Shown one piece after another: positions 10,087 to 18,356 of a DNA stretch of 40,870 nt; position 1 is the stretch's first letter, and every line of letters begins with the position of its first letter. The DNA lies in IMG/VR virus record IMGVR_UViG_3300031841_003028, positions 1-40,870 of that record; one strand, written 5' to 3'. A model generated the notes under the pieces. The model was not told the origin of the DNA. It searched no databases and saw only the letters and a program-made list of their open reading frames with translations. The translations under genes and the position numbers were made by a program. The stretch comes from a virus.

Positions 10087-10566
10087 TTATTTTTTCCCTT
10101 TGAACTTATCGTGTTTCATCAAATCACTATAGTCACGAGTTAATGCATTTACTAATGATTCAGGTACTTGTTCAGAATTAACTCCTGCTTCTTTCATAGT
10201 CATTGCAGCATTTATATTTCTTTGAGCTTCTTTATCACCACCTGCCATCATAGAATCACCATAACCTAATAACTCTGAAGCTCTACTTGAATCAAATACA
10301 CCACCACCTAATGTTGGATACTCTTCGGTATCACCTTTGGATAGACCTACCGTTTCATTTAAAATTTCATTCAATGAATCATTTGATGTGTAGGTAACCT
10401 TTTCATGTTTCTTAACAACAGGTTTTGGTTTTTGTTGTATTGTTTCTTGTGCGAGAGACTTAAGAGATTTTTGTCTGTTCTCCTTAATAAATATCTCGTT
10501 AACTTGTTTTTTTACTTCTTTACGAACTATTAATTCTATTACTTTTATTAGTTCTCGTTTTTTCAT
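10087..10566 (-). CDS. Small conserved baseplate-cluster protein (159 aa)
   Basis: Function not recognised. The N-terminal 45 residues are a lysine-rich amphipathic helix, the middle is disordered and Thr/Asn/Gly rich, and the C-terminus ends in a basic KHDKFKGKK. I chose ATG 10566 rather than 10572 because AAAGGAG lies 8 bases before it and only two before the other. Position between the gp25 gene and a small structural gene suggests a baseplate assembly or virion protein. Proteins of this kind are, as I recall, seen at this place in other marine T4-like phages. Confidence 0.6.
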   Translation of the reverse strand: MKKRELIKVIELIVRKEVKKQVNEIFIKENRQKSLKSLAQETIQQKPKPVVKKHEKVTYTSNDSLNEILNETVGLSKGDTEEYPTLGGGVFDSSRASELLGYGDSMMAGGDKEAQRNINAAMTMKEAGVNSEQVPESLVNALTRDYSDLMKHDKFKGKK

Positions 10567-10578
10567 TTTCATACTCCT

Positions 10579-11013
10579 TTATGTAACCGTATAGACACCA
10601 CTAAATGTGGCACCACTCGCTGTATTAGTAAATATCACCGAGTCTAAATGTTCTTTAAAATAATCTCCAATATTTGATAAAAATCCATCCAATGTATCAT
10701 CTTCCCATGTTGATGTTGGTGGTACTCCACCTGCAGTCACAAATGTACCATTAGTCAATGCTGTCCAATATAAAACTAATCCTGCACCAACACCACTAAG
10801 TAATACTGATGTAGATTGTGATAATAGTCCTGCCTTCATTGGTGTTAATATTAAATCTTTTTGACCAAGAGTCATATTGTATGCACCACCACCTGCTGTT
10901 ATAGCAGTATGATATTCATCTACAATAAACTCTGCACATTCATCAGTAGTGTTGAAGAACTGACCATTGTTCATTCTATTTCTATAATTATTTTGTAATG
11001 TATCAAACGCCAT
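10579..11013 (-). CDS. Hypothetical structural protein (144 aa)
   Basis: Not recognised. The N-terminus is helical with several acidic residues (DECAEFIVDEYHTAITAGGG). The middle is glycine-, serine- and threonine-rich with short hydrophobic stretches that do not reach a convincing transmembrane length, and the C-terminus returns to a beta pattern. The start overlaps the stop of the gp5-like gene (TAATG type), so the two are probably translated together. A minor hub or tail-tube-associated role is an inference from position. Confidence 0.5.
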   Translation of the reverse strand: MAFDTLQNNYRNRMNNGQFFNTTDECAEFIVDEYHTAITAGGGAYNMTLGQKDLILTPMKAGLLSQSTSVLLSGVGAGLVLYWTALTNGTFVTAGGVPPTSTWEDDTLDGFLSNIGDYFKEHLDSVIFTNTASGATFSGVYTVT

Positions 11014-12194
11014 TATTTATCAATTCTATGTTTCTCACTTAATGCATCTTTGACTGCACTTAATGCAGATGTTACAGCTGGCCAACTTGGTGCTGCACTT
11101 ACAGGTCCTGGTGTTGGGCCTGTTGGTGTTGGTATACCAGTAACATTACCAATTGCAGTTACTAATGCATCTAATTTATCATATAGTGTTTGACCTAATA
11201 CTTGTGGTTCTTCTGCAGTCTCACTACCAATTTTTACTTCTGTTGATTGTATAACAACAAGTGGTGATTCAACATAAACATCGTTGACCGAACCTATTGA
11301 TATTTTATCACCTGAAAATATTCCAATTGAATTTCCTTCAGATTTTTTTGTAGTAAAAATTAATCTATCACTACGAATTTGAACTTGTGCCTTATCATAA
11401 TCTTTTACATCTTGTATTCTTATAGATTCAATTGGTAAATCAAAATTTTGTTTTTCGTTATAAGTTAAGTGAATTGAATTTAAATCACTTTTAATATTTT
11501 CTAATGTTAAATTATTATTATTAGTGTATCCTGTTAATCCACTTGTAATTTTTATGTTAGTTGAACCTATTTGTTCATCATGTTGATTACTTCCCAAACG
11601 AATAGAGTTTCCAAATCTTCCTTGTATTATTGTATCACCTTCAAAGAGTTTCAAAGGTCGTACTGGACTAAGTGCTTCGTAATAATATCCTGGTTTATAC
11701 TTACCTACATTTGGTGAATTAGTATATTTTTTATCGTCATTTGAAATGTTTGTACCAATTTTATCTAAGGTTGAAATATTTGGTTGTGCATTATTAGTTA
11801 CAGAAAAATTATTAAAAATATTACCAAAATAAAATCTATCACCTTCATCCTCAAACCCAAAAAATATTTCACCTATTATTGGTACTCGTGTCATATTATT
11901 GTTTAATGGTCTGAAAAATTTACATTTATCTATTTCAAGATTTTGTTCAGAATAAACATATCTACCTAAAATAGAACCATAGTAAGAATAATCAGGATTT
12001 CCTTTAGTATCTGGTGGTAAATCTTTTTCGGTCAAACAAACATTAAGAACTTCTACTGGTTCTAATTCATTAAATCTATTTCTATCTGCCATTAATTTCA
12101 TAGCAGTTTGTAATGAATCTACATTAATAATTCCTTTTTTATTAGAAGATAAACCTACTGGTTGTGATGTGACATTTTTTTTAGTATAACCCAT
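11013..12194 (-). CDS. 5: gp5-like baseplate hub/OB-fold protein (393 aa)
   Basis: The segment LKLFEGDTIIQGRFGNSIRL around residues 180-200 is the element found in gp5-type hub proteins of marine T4-like phages. It is preceded by beta-rich sequence that would fit the OB fold (IIGEIFFGFEDEGDRFYFGN). A lysozyme domain, present in T4 gp5, is not seen, and the length is correspondingly shorter than T4 gp5 (575). The C-terminal 100 residues are strand-rich, then Pro/Gly/Ala-rich, then helical. In the virion this protein would sit under the tail tube and carry the spike. The order with gp25 and gp6 genes supports a hub role. Assignment to gp5 rather than another OB-fold hub protein is moderately sure. 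Confidence 0.7.
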   Translation of the reverse strand: MGYTKKNVTSQPVGLSSNKKGIINVDSLQTAMKLMADRNRFNELEPVEVLNVCLTEKDLPPDTKGNPDYSYYGSILGRYVYSEQNLEIDKCKFFRPLNNNMTRVPIIGEIFFGFEDEGDRFYFGNIFNNFSVTNNAQPNISTLDKIGTNISNDDKKYTNSPNVGKYKPGYYYEALSPVRPLKLFEGDTIIQGRFGNSIRLGSNQHDEQIGSTNIKITSGLTGYTNNNNLTLENIKSDLNSIHLTYNEKQNFDLPIESIRIQDVKDYDKAQVQIRSDRLIFTTKKSEGNSIGIFSGDKISIGSVNDVYVESPLVVIQSTEVKIGSETAEEPQVLGQTLYDKLDALVTAIGNVTGIPTPTGPTPGPVSAAPSWPAVTSALSAVKDALSEKHRIDK

Positions 12195-12583
12195 TAATCA
12201 CCTTTGATTGAAGATATAATTTTATCTTGATGGTCTTGTAAATCGTGAACATCTCCTTCTATGGCATCCATTAATTGTTTCTTTTCTGCATCGGTTAGTC
12301 CAAATTCACTACCACTATCATCACTTATTCTACCCTCGGCAGCCATGATTCTTTGTACAACCGTAGCAAGTTTAACTAATTGTTCATCATTTTTTACATT
12401 GATTTCTAAATATTCTTTTAACATAGGAATGATTTGCACAGCCGTGTCACCATCCTTAATAAACCCAACTACTTCTTTCATAAGTACTTCTAATTGTTGT
12501 TTATTAGTTTTGGAATTGTCATAGATGTCTTTGAACACATCGGATAAGGTTTTACCTTCAAATATTTCGTAATCGTTTGCCAT
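12194..12583 (-). CDS. Small helical protein at head of baseplate operon (129 aa)
   Basis: Not recognised. The protein is acidic and predicted to be almost wholly helical, with regular heptad-like spacing in the C-terminal half (DAEKKQLMDAIEGDVHDLQD). No signal peptide or membrane segment is seen. Its stop shares position 12194 with the start of the gp5-like gene. It is the first gene of the leftward late operon. The region before its ATG (12584-12640) has no TATAAATA on the minus strand and only a weak ribosome-binding site. A chaperone or assembly role is possible, but nothing in the sequence proves it. Confidence 0.55.
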   Translation of the reverse strand: MANDYEIFEGKTLSDVFKDIYDNSKTNKQQLEVLMKEVVGFIKDGDTAVQIIPMLKEYLEINVKNDEQLVKLATVVQRIMAAEGRISDDSGSEFGLTDAEKKQLMDAIEGDVHDLQDHQDKIISSIKGD

Positions 12584-12638
12584 AATTTTGCCTGTTCGTT
12601 ATCATTAATAAATATTAAAACTTCAAAAAATCGTTGTA

Positions 12639-12646
12639 TATAAATA
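12639..12646 (+). promoter_or_regulatory. T4-type late promoter TATAAATA
   Basis: An exact TATAAATA octamer, the -10 element recognised by T4-type late sigma (gp55) holoenzyme, lies on the plus strand about 79 bases before the only plus-strand gene. Flanking sequence is AT-rich with no -35 element, as usual for late promoters. A start about six bases downstream would give a leader of roughly 70 bases. The gp55-type sigma is encoded just to the right, which supports the reading. Confidence 0.7.
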
Positions 12647-12689
12647 TATATTAGACCATAAAAGTCCAATATATATAATAGTTATTTAT

Positions 12690-12706
12690 GTCGGTGAAAA
12701 TCCGAC
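12690..12706 (+). promoter_or_regulatory. Leader hairpin before the 73-aa gene
   Basis: GTCGG at 12690-12694 pairs with CCGAC at 12702-12706 around a seven-base loop. The hairpin ends eight bases before the ribosome-binding site (CGGAGAAA) of the downstream gene. A leader hairpin set close to but not covering the ribosome-binding site could stabilise a strongly expressed late message. Confidence 0.5.
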
Positions 12707-12724
12707 TATAACGGAGAAACATAA

Positions 12725-12946
12725 ATGAAGGAAATCATAACAATAGTTAAGGGATATATCAATGACCTAGCGGATTTGATGTTATCTTTGGTAGCCATAG
12801 GTGCGATTTCTGAAGTAATATTTGGAAGTGGTATCTTCGGTGTAAATGTTATCGGTAACCTAACATCAATCATAAACACATTCGGCGAATCCGGTTTCGC
12901 TGGGTTAGTCGCGTTGTTGGTGTTGGTGGGTTTATTCCGTAAATAG
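12725..12946 (+). CDS. Small membrane protein, lone plus-strand late gene (73 aa)
   Basis: The protein has an amphipathic N-terminus and two hydrophobic segments, about residues 16-40 and 57-71, and ends in a short basic tail (LFRK). GGAGAAA lies seven bases before the ATG. It is a complete transcription unit: late promoter, leader hairpin, gene and strong terminator within 360 bases. Coding GC looks higher than that of neighbours. The two-helix, very small, membrane-bound architecture would fit a holin-like or virion-associated membrane protein. It has no holin family signature that I recognise, so function stays open. Confidence 0.75.
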   Translation: MKEIITIVKGYINDLADLMLSLVAIGAISEVIFGSGIFGVNVIGNLTSIINTFGESGFAGLVALLVLVGLFRK

Positions 12947-12966
12947 TACTAATTCGGATAGAAATG

Positions 12967-12996
12967 AAAAAGGGAAGTGTAAAAACTTCCCTTTTT
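12967..12996. terminator. Bidirectional intrinsic terminator
   Basis: AAAAAGGGAAGT at 12967-12978 pairs perfectly with ACTTCCCTTTTT at 12985-12996 around a six-base loop. The stem is flanked by A residues on one side and T residues on the other, so it can end transcription in both directions: rightward from the 73-residue gene and leftward from the late-sigma gene, whose stop lies at 13001. Confidence 0.88.
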
Positions 12997-13000
12997 TGTT

Positions 13001-13726
13001 TTATAGATTATTCCAACTACCAGTATATCGTGTCTCCACAGAACCAGTAGCAAGATAGTTCCTTTGTAAGTTTACATGATGTTTCTTCATCACATTAACA
13101 ACACGAGTAATGTGTTGTGTGTTGGAACCTGTCATCTCACGAATCAAAATATATAGAGCTTTCTTATTGAAGTTCTCAATATTCTCACGAGTTTCAAACA
13201 AATATATTACTGCATTAGCAACATCAATATCTTGTTTTCTTTTGAATACGGTTGTCAAGTTATTTGTCCAATACTCAACAAATAAATCAAGATACTCTTT
13301 CTTTGCACTCTTCATATCAAGGATATCTGTTTCACGAACAGGGTCTCGTTTATAATCAGTAACCTCTTCACCATCATGCATCTTCATCTTCTTGTAGTTA
13401 TTGTTGTTATGTAGAATCAAATAATTCTTAGCAACGATACTAAAGTAAGAAAATGCCTTACCCTTACCCTCTGTGAACTTGTGCATGTTCATATACAAGA
13501 AACTAACTACCTCGTGTTTAACATCATCTGATGGAACATCAAAGTAATAAAACTTAAATGTATGAATGATATTCTCTGCCAACTTTTCAAATGGTGTACG
13601 AATATGTTCATTATAGATTCTCTGTCTCATGTGTGGACGAGTTTCTTTATTATGTCTGATTACTGCCTGTTCAGTTGAATCTGTAAAATAATATCTTGTT
13701 GAACCTTTTTTTGCTTTTCTTGGCAT
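13001..13726 (-). CDS. 55: Late transcription sigma factor, T4 gp55 type (241 aa)
   Basis: The protein is a small, divergent sigma70-family factor like T4 gp55. The conserved region-2-like part lies at about residues 45-105: a helix FEKLAENIIHTFKFYYFDVP, then DDVKHEVVSFLYMNMHKF and GKAFSYFSIVAKNYLI. The N-terminus is basic. The C-terminal half is helical and basic. In T4, gp55 directs host RNA polymerase, with the sliding clamp and gp33, to TATAAATA late promoters. An exact TATAAATA lies in this window at 12639. AAAGGATATATA precedes the ATG. It shares its start base with the upstream small membrane protein's stop. Confidence 0.85.
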   Translation of the reverse strand: MPRKAKKGSTRYYFTDSTEQAVIRHNKETRPHMRQRIYNEHIRTPFEKLAENIIHTFKFYYFDVPSDDVKHEVVSFLYMNMHKFTEGKGKAFSYFSIVAKNYLILHNNNNYKKMKMHDGEEVTDYKRDPVRETDILDMKSAKKEYLDLFVEYWTNNLTTVFKRKQDIDVANAVIYLFETRENIENFNKKALYILIREMTGSNTQHITRVVNVMKKHHVNLQRNYLATGSVETRYTGSWNNL

Positions 13727-13977
13727 TATATATCCTTTTCTGTTATTTTGTTTAAATCTTCTATTGTAGTTTTGATACCTTCAAACACTACACCAATTTC
13801 ATCGTCTGCTTCAAATTTACCCTCTGAATCTAATTGGTCAAGTGTAGTTTTGGTCTGTATCACTCTATCAGTATATTCTTCAACCCAAGTTTCTAATCTT
13901 TCTACTTTTTTAAGTAGGTTAAAACTTGTATATCCAAATGTAACTGCGAGACATCCAAATATTATCTCTAAGACCAT
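13726..13977 (-). CDS. Membrane-anchored coiled-coil microprotein (83 aa)
   Basis: One N-terminal hydrophobic segment (about residues 2-22) is followed by a long charged helix with heptad spacing (LLKKVERLETWVEEYTDRV) and an acidic tail. The likely topology is an inner-membrane anchor with a cytoplasmic or periplasmic coil. Family not recognised. The gene overlaps the methyltransferase upstream by ten bases and touches the late-sigma gene, so the three are one transcription unit. Confidence 0.65.
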   Translation of the reverse strand: MVLEIIFGCLAVTFGYTSFNLLKKVERLETWVEEYTDRVIQTKTTLDQLDSEGKFEADDEIGVVFEGIKTTIEDLNKITEKDI

Positions 13978-14639
13978 TTCTCTATACTCCCTATTGTTGA
14001 TTGATTAATTCTGTTCATACCCATTTCAAATGTTTCACTATCTATTTCGGAACCTAAATATTTACGATTTAACTTTTTACATGCAAGTGCAGTAGTTCCA
14101 ATTCCCATAAAAGGGTCATAAACAATATCACCCTCTTCTGTATAATTACCTATACATCTTTCTGCAACTTCTTGAGGCATATTATATGAATAACCTTTGT
14201 AAGAATGATGTGGATGAAACCAAGTATCGTATTTAAATAATTTTGTGTTTTTAGATTTAAAACCCTTTCGTGCATAAGACATAACAAAAGCATAATTGTA
14301 TCTAAACATATTTATCTCTCTTGACTTTTCCCATATCTTTTGATTTAATAAATCATATCCTAAATTTTTCATAATGTCTGTACAATACTGATGTTTTGGT
14401 ATTGTCTTTCGTTTAAATCTTCTGTCACTTATTACAATAGTTACAATATTTTTTCTTGGATTAAATTTACTATAAACTTCTTCCATCCAACCAAAGTATT
14501 TCTTATCATCTTTAAGTGGTTCTAATCCCATCTCTGAATATTCAGGTGGGGAAAAGAATACATAATCATATTCTAATTCCCTACCTAAAGTAATCAGACA
14601 ATCTTCGTTATAGATGTTACTTATCTCCGAATAACTCAT
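13968..14639 (-). CDS. Amino-type DNA methyltransferase with SPPE motif (223 aa)
   Basis: The fold is the N4/N6 amino-methyltransferase type. The catalytic motif comes first (FFSPPEYSEM, residues 28-37) and the AdoMet-binding motif near the end (DPFMGIGTTALACKKLNRKY, from about 175), which is the beta-class order. In most members the catalytic tetrapeptide is DPPY, NPPY or SPPY; here it is SPPE followed by Tyr, so catalysis or base choice may differ. I chose ATG 14639 because AAAGGA lies eight bases before it; an upstream GTG at 14663 has no such site. The gene overlaps the HD-domain gene by 23 bases. It would modify phage DNA, possibly to evade restriction; no restriction partner is seen. 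Confidence 0.7.
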   Translation of the reverse strand: MSYSEISNIYNEDCLITLGRELEYDYVFFSPPEYSEMGLEPLKDDKKYFGWMEEVYSKFNPRKNIVTIVISDRRFKRKTIPKHQYCTDIMKNLGYDLLNQKIWEKSREINMFRYNYAFVMSYARKGFKSKNTKLFKYDTWFHPHHSYKGYSYNMPQEVAERCIGNYTEEGDIVYDPFMGIGTTALACKKLNRKYLGSEIDSETFEMGMNRINQSTIGSIEKWS

Positions 14640-15396
14640 CAAATAAATCCTTTGCAGATGCACTTGGTTGTGTTTCTACCTTTTCTTTTACTTGTTTACC
14701 TACTGCTTGTTTGATATTGGTAACTGATTTGTTTACCTTTTCAGTAGTTTTCTTTTCTGAGTATTTCCATTCGGTGTACTCTGCTCTTGTTGCCATGTGG
14801 TCTGCCCAATGTATAAGATAAGGAAGACTTGATTGGAAACTATGTTCAGGTTTAAATGTTTTTAAGTACTGAACATTTGCATCATCATACATACCATCAC
14901 TAACCTTGATTGCCAACCATTCTAATTGTGATACTTTAACATCAAAGTGTTGTAACAACCATAATGCTCTATCTGTAACACCCATGAACTGCATCTCAGG
15001 ATTCTGAGTAAACAATTCATTAAGTTTCTTTCGTCTCCAATCATCTTCTTGAACGAGATAGTATTCATATTCTAAATCACCAACTTTACCGAAGTCGTGA
15101 TGTAAACCTGCAAATACTAACTCTTCATCAGTATAATCAATGACTGCACCGATAGACTCATATACTTTTGTTAACTTTCTTGCCGTATCAACTATATGTA
15201 AAACATGAAGAACATAACCACCTGCAAAAGCATAATGGTAATTTGGTTTACCACTTGCAGGTGCAACAATGATTCTGTCTTCAAAGAAGTCATACATCTT
15301 ATTCAAATTATCAAGTCGTTCACCTGTAAATGTTTCATTTACTATGTTTCTCAACTTGGTGTAATTATCCAATAGTTGTTGTTCTGTTAGATTCAT
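14617..15396 (-). CDS. HD-domain metal-dependent phosphohydrolase (259 aa)
   Basis: The residues follow the HD pattern: His64 and His67 in GGYVLHVLHIVDTA, the paired HHD at 99-101 in LVFAGLHHDFGK, a later His in LLQHFD and an Asp in IHWADHMATRAEY. This set binds two metals in HD hydrolases that act on nucleotides, cyclic dinucleotides or nucleoside phosphates. The C-terminal 50 residues are lysine- and glutamate-rich and probably flexible. It is the first gene after promoter 15435-15464. Similar HD proteins occur in T4-like marine phages. The substrate is unknown; nucleotide-pool or signal-nucleotide cleavage are both plausible. Confidence 0.75.
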   Translation of the reverse strand: MNLTEQQLLDNYTKLRNIVNETFTGERLDNLNKMYDFFEDRIIVAPASGKPNYHYAFAGGYVLHVLHIVDTARKLTKVYESIGAVIDYTDEELVFAGLHHDFGKVGDLEYEYYLVQEDDWRRKKLNELFTQNPEMQFMGVTDRALWLLQHFDVKVSQLEWLAIKVSDGMYDDANVQYLKTFKPEHSFQSSLPYLIHWADHMATRAEYTEWKYSEKKTTEKVNKSVTNIKQAVGKQVKEKVETQPSASAKDLFDELFGDK

Positions 15397-15434
15397 ATTT
15401 ATAACCTTTGTATTTTCGTTTTTTATATACCCTT

Positions 15435-15464
15435 AATATACAACATTTTTACCGCTGTTGTCAA
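15435..15464 (-). promoter_or_regulatory. Sigma70-type early promoter P1
   Basis: On the minus strand an A-tract and GC are followed by TTGACA (15459-15464), an 18-base spacer and TATATT (15435-15440). It precedes the HD-domain gene, whose ATG is at 15396 with AAAGG just upstream. Confidence 0.85.
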
Positions 15465-15483
15465 GCTTTTTTTTAATTTATTT

Positions 15484-16797
15484 TTAATCAACATACCAAT
15501 CTGGTTGTTTGTTACTTGGATATTTGTAACTACTATCCACTAACCATTTTCTTAACTCAGGTCCTGATTTAACATCTATGATTAAATGATATCTATCCTC
15601 TTCACCAAAGTTAATAGCAGTGTGTGGTTTTCTCATATCTAAATACCACAACTCACCTTTACCCATTTGAGATTTAGTAACACTACCATCACAATTCCAT
15701 TGAGTAAACTCAACCTTTGGATTTGTCTTTAATGGAAAGTGTAGTCTTGCCCATTGTCCATCACTAATACCAGCTTCTACATCTTGTCTATCAGTATGTC
15801 TTTCAAGTTCACCCTCACCTTGACTTAATTTCAAGATACGAATTCTTTCATGTTCAAATGGTAAGAGTTTAGCAAACTTCTCTACTTCAGTAAGTCTTTC
15901 TCTAAGTGGTGTATCCTCTACCTTCCACTCCAACTTTTCTGCATTTTCTTTTCTCCACTTTTGATTCATCTCTGCAGGTTTGATAATAAAGTCTTCTTTA
16001 CCACCATAACCACGAACCACAATACCACTCCATGAATTACCTTTATTGTAATTACTATAGTGGTTAGCAAAGTCTTCTTGTAGTTCAAAAATTTGTTCCA
16101 TTAATGGGTCTGTATCTTGAACATCTAAGTCTAATCTCTGTAATGAGATTTCTTGTGATTTTGCAAGTTCACCTGTATGTTCTCCTTTGAACCAATAACC
16201 ATACATATCTGCAAAACTCGTAATCAAGTTATCTCTTCTTTCATAACCTAAGTCTTTTAATATACCGACCATTCTTTTGTTTTGCATATCACATTCAACT
16301 ACGGTTGTCCCTTCGTCAAATATACTACTACCTTCTGACTCATGTCTTTTTATCAAGTCATATAAATGTTGTTCTTGACCAGGATAACATGCAATCTCAC
16401 GAATATATGCATCACTTTTTGTAACTAATTTATATTCTGCTCCTGTAAAAGATTTAATCTTTTTGAATGTTGTTTTCATATTTTTCATATTGTAATATAA
16501 AATACATGCAACAATCTTACCATCATTATCTTCTACCCAATCAACTTCGTAGGCATGTCCTTCACGACCTTCTACATGGTCAAATGCTAATTGTAAGTCC
16601 ATTTTATTTAATTTTCTAAATGGGTCTCGTAATCTCGTGTTACCATATTGTTCACGAATTTTTTTCTCACCCTCTGGTCTTTGTGTTTCCATAAAACAAT
16701 CTAATAAATTCTGATATGTTGGTGTATCATCATAAATCCATTGTTTACCATTATGATATGGTTTAGGAATCTCTACATCGTAATCTCTAAATTTCAT
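15484..16797 (-). CDS. GNAT-like domain fused to aspartyl/asparaginyl beta-hydroxylase domain (437 aa)
   Basis: The C-terminal part (about 300-410) fits the aspartyl/asparaginyl beta-hydroxylase fold of 2-oxoglutarate/Fe(II) oxygenases: an HTD metal pair near 332 (GELERHTDRQ), a distal His in MRKPHTAINF and the 2-oxoglutarate-binding Arg in RYHLIIDVK. The first 200 residues resemble a GNAT acyltransferase: AYIREIACYPGQEQHLYDLI and VECDMQNKRMVGILKDLGYE are the usual late strands and helices. I chose ATG 16797 because AAAGGAG lies eight bases upstream; the GTG at 16806 does not fit. It overlaps no gene but follows the large methyltransferase by five bases, so they are likely one operon. The substrate is unknown; a modified base, peptide or host protein are possible. 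Confidence 0.65.
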   Translation of the reverse strand: MKFRDYDVEIPKPYHNGKQWIYDDTPTYQNLLDCFMETQRPEGEKKIREQYGNTRLRDPFRKLNKMDLQLAFDHVEGREGHAYEVDWVEDNDGKIVACILYYNMKNMKTTFKKIKSFTGAEYKLVTKSDAYIREIACYPGQEQHLYDLIKRHESEGSSIFDEGTTVVECDMQNKRMVGILKDLGYERRDNLITSFADMYGYWFKGEHTGELAKSQEISLQRLDLDVQDTDPLMEQIFELQEDFANHYSNYNKGNSWSGIVVRGYGGKEDFIIKPAEMNQKWRKENAEKLEWKVEDTPLRERLTEVEKFAKLLPFEHERIRILKLSQGEGELERHTDRQDVEAGISDGQWARLHFPLKTNPKVEFTQWNCDGSVTKSQMGKGELWYLDMRKPHTAINFGEEDRYHLIIDVKSGPELRKWLVDSSYKYPSNKQPDWYVD

Positions 16798-16802
16798 CTC
16801 CG

Positions 16803-18356
16803 TCACTCCTTTGGTTTATAAAAAATTAATATTGGTTCAAATTTAAAGTAATCACCACCACGACTAAGTGGATGTGATTTTATCATTACTGAATTCTTTA
16901 CATTGGATGCATCTATACCGACCATCCTTGTCATTAACATTTTGTAAATACCTTGGTATTCACCACCAAGACTTTCCACTACATCAATACTATCTTGTTC
17001 TAATGGAATGTATTTATTACTACCTACTTTGATATCTGCAATATTCCAACACAAATATCTATCAGGTTTTAAGTAAGTGTACATTGTTTCAAGAGTTGGT
17101 CTGAGAAAGTTATCTCTCCAATCTTCATATGCACCAAACTTTTTAAAACTTTGATTCTCATCTTGTGAGTATTGTTCTCTGTTAAAGTACGGTGGTGATG
17201 TGAAAACCATATCCAAGCGTCCCTTATACGATTTAAACTTAGGATTGTTCCCAACTTCTTCACTACCCTCTCTAAATATTTCATATGTGTTTGGTTCACC
17301 TTTACCCCAAAATGGATTAGGATTAAAACAATGTTTGTTATAATAGTCGGCAACCTCTTCATATCTACCTAAGTTATCAGGATTTGGGTCAATACCAACA
17401 TAGTGAATATCTCTATCACTACTCATTGCACCAAGGATTCTACCACCCCAACCACTACTTGGGTCACATATAATTAATTTATCATCTTTGATATGTTTTG
17501 TAAAATGTTCATATAAAAACTTTGCAGTCAATGGTGGAAAGTTTACTGCAGGTTGTCCAAGTCCTAATCTAAATACTTGAAGTGCACTTGGAAAAATTCT
17601 TTGTTTTCTTTTATACTTTCTAATATAATAATGGTAATATCTTTTCTCACCATTTTTTAATTCATAACTATTTTTTAGTTCATCACCAATTGTTCTGAGA
17701 TTTTGTTCTGTCAAACAACCTGTGGTTAAGTACATTTCTACTTCACTCTTTTTTAATATAAGATATTGAGAATTTATATCTACTGGTTTGGTATCACTTT
17801 GTCTAATAACCATAATACCATAAGTTGGGTCTTGGTTAGTTTGTTTTAAGAAATCAGATACATTACTCATACCCATTTCCTTAACCTTAACACTTAAACT
17901 AAAAGTATACATTGAGTCTTTATATAGTGACCTTAACATAGCCTTCTTAAATGTTTCTCTTAGATTATCTTCTTTGAAGTGGTCATAAATAGAAGTTGCA
18001 CCTTCACTACTTACACCTGTAGATATTTTTGTTTTTAACATTGTTGGAAAGAACTGATTCACTCCACTTGCATACTTGTTGAAGTTCTTTATGACTTTTG
18101 TTTTTTCATCAAAGAACCCTTCTACATCATACCCAAATAATTTTTTCCAATTACTGATTATCTCATCTTCATTCTGACCAATAACAGGTGGTTGACCATT
18201 CTCATCCCATTGGGTAATAACATATGTACGAAGTTCATCAATCCACTTCTCTACATCTGAATCACTTTTGTGAAGTAACTCATCGTAGGTTATATTAATT
18301 GGATTGTCTTTACTCGCAATGTTAGACTTTTCATAAAACCATTTTTGTTTTTTCAT
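16803..18356 (-). CDS. Large amino-type DNA methyltransferase (517 aa)
   Basis: Two methyltransferase motifs are clear: DPSSGWGGRILGAM (about 297-310), the AdoMet loop, and FTSPPYFNREQY (from about 383), the catalytic TSPPY of N4-cytosine or N6-adenine enzymes. About 290 residues come before them, longer than a solitary methylase, and may hold target recognition. In this part a hydrophobic, charged mix with no known motif is seen. The ATG at 18356 overlaps the stop of the upstream membrane gene (TGATG), so it is probably coupled. There is no adjacent nuclease, so defence evasion or gene-expression timing is more likely than restriction-modification. Confidence 0.75.
   Translation of the reverse strand: MKKQKWFYEKSNIASKDNPINITYDELLHKSDSDVEKWIDELRTYVITQWDENGQPPVIGQNEDEIISNWKKLFGYDVEGFFDEKTKVIKNFNKYASGVNQFFPTMLKTKISTGVSSEGATSIYDHFKEDNLRETFKKAMLRSLYKDSMYTFSLSVKVKEMGMSNVSDFLKQTNQDPTYGIMVIRQSDTKPVDINSQYLILKKSEVEMYLTTGCLTEQNLRTIGDELKNSYELKNGEKRYYHYYIRKYKRKQRIFPSALQVFRLGLGQPAVNFPPLTAKFLYEHFTKHIKDDKLIICDPSSGWGGRILGAMSSDRDIHYVGIDPNPDNLGRYEEVADYYNKHCFNPNPFWGKGEPNTYEIFREGSEEVGNNPKFKSYKGRLDMVFTSPPYFNREQYSQDENQSFKKFGAYEDWRDNFLRPTLETMYTYLKPDRYLCWNIADIKVGSNKYIPLEQDSIDVVESLGGEYQGIYKMLMTRMVGIDASNVKNSVMIKSHPLSRGGDYFKFEPILIFYKPKE

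Noticed and set aside
15396-15403. TATAAATA on the minus strand directly over the ATG of the HD-domain gene (a similar one at 33339-33346)
   Set aside because: A late start from these would lie inside the gene, after the start codon. Both genes already have a well-placed early promoter.
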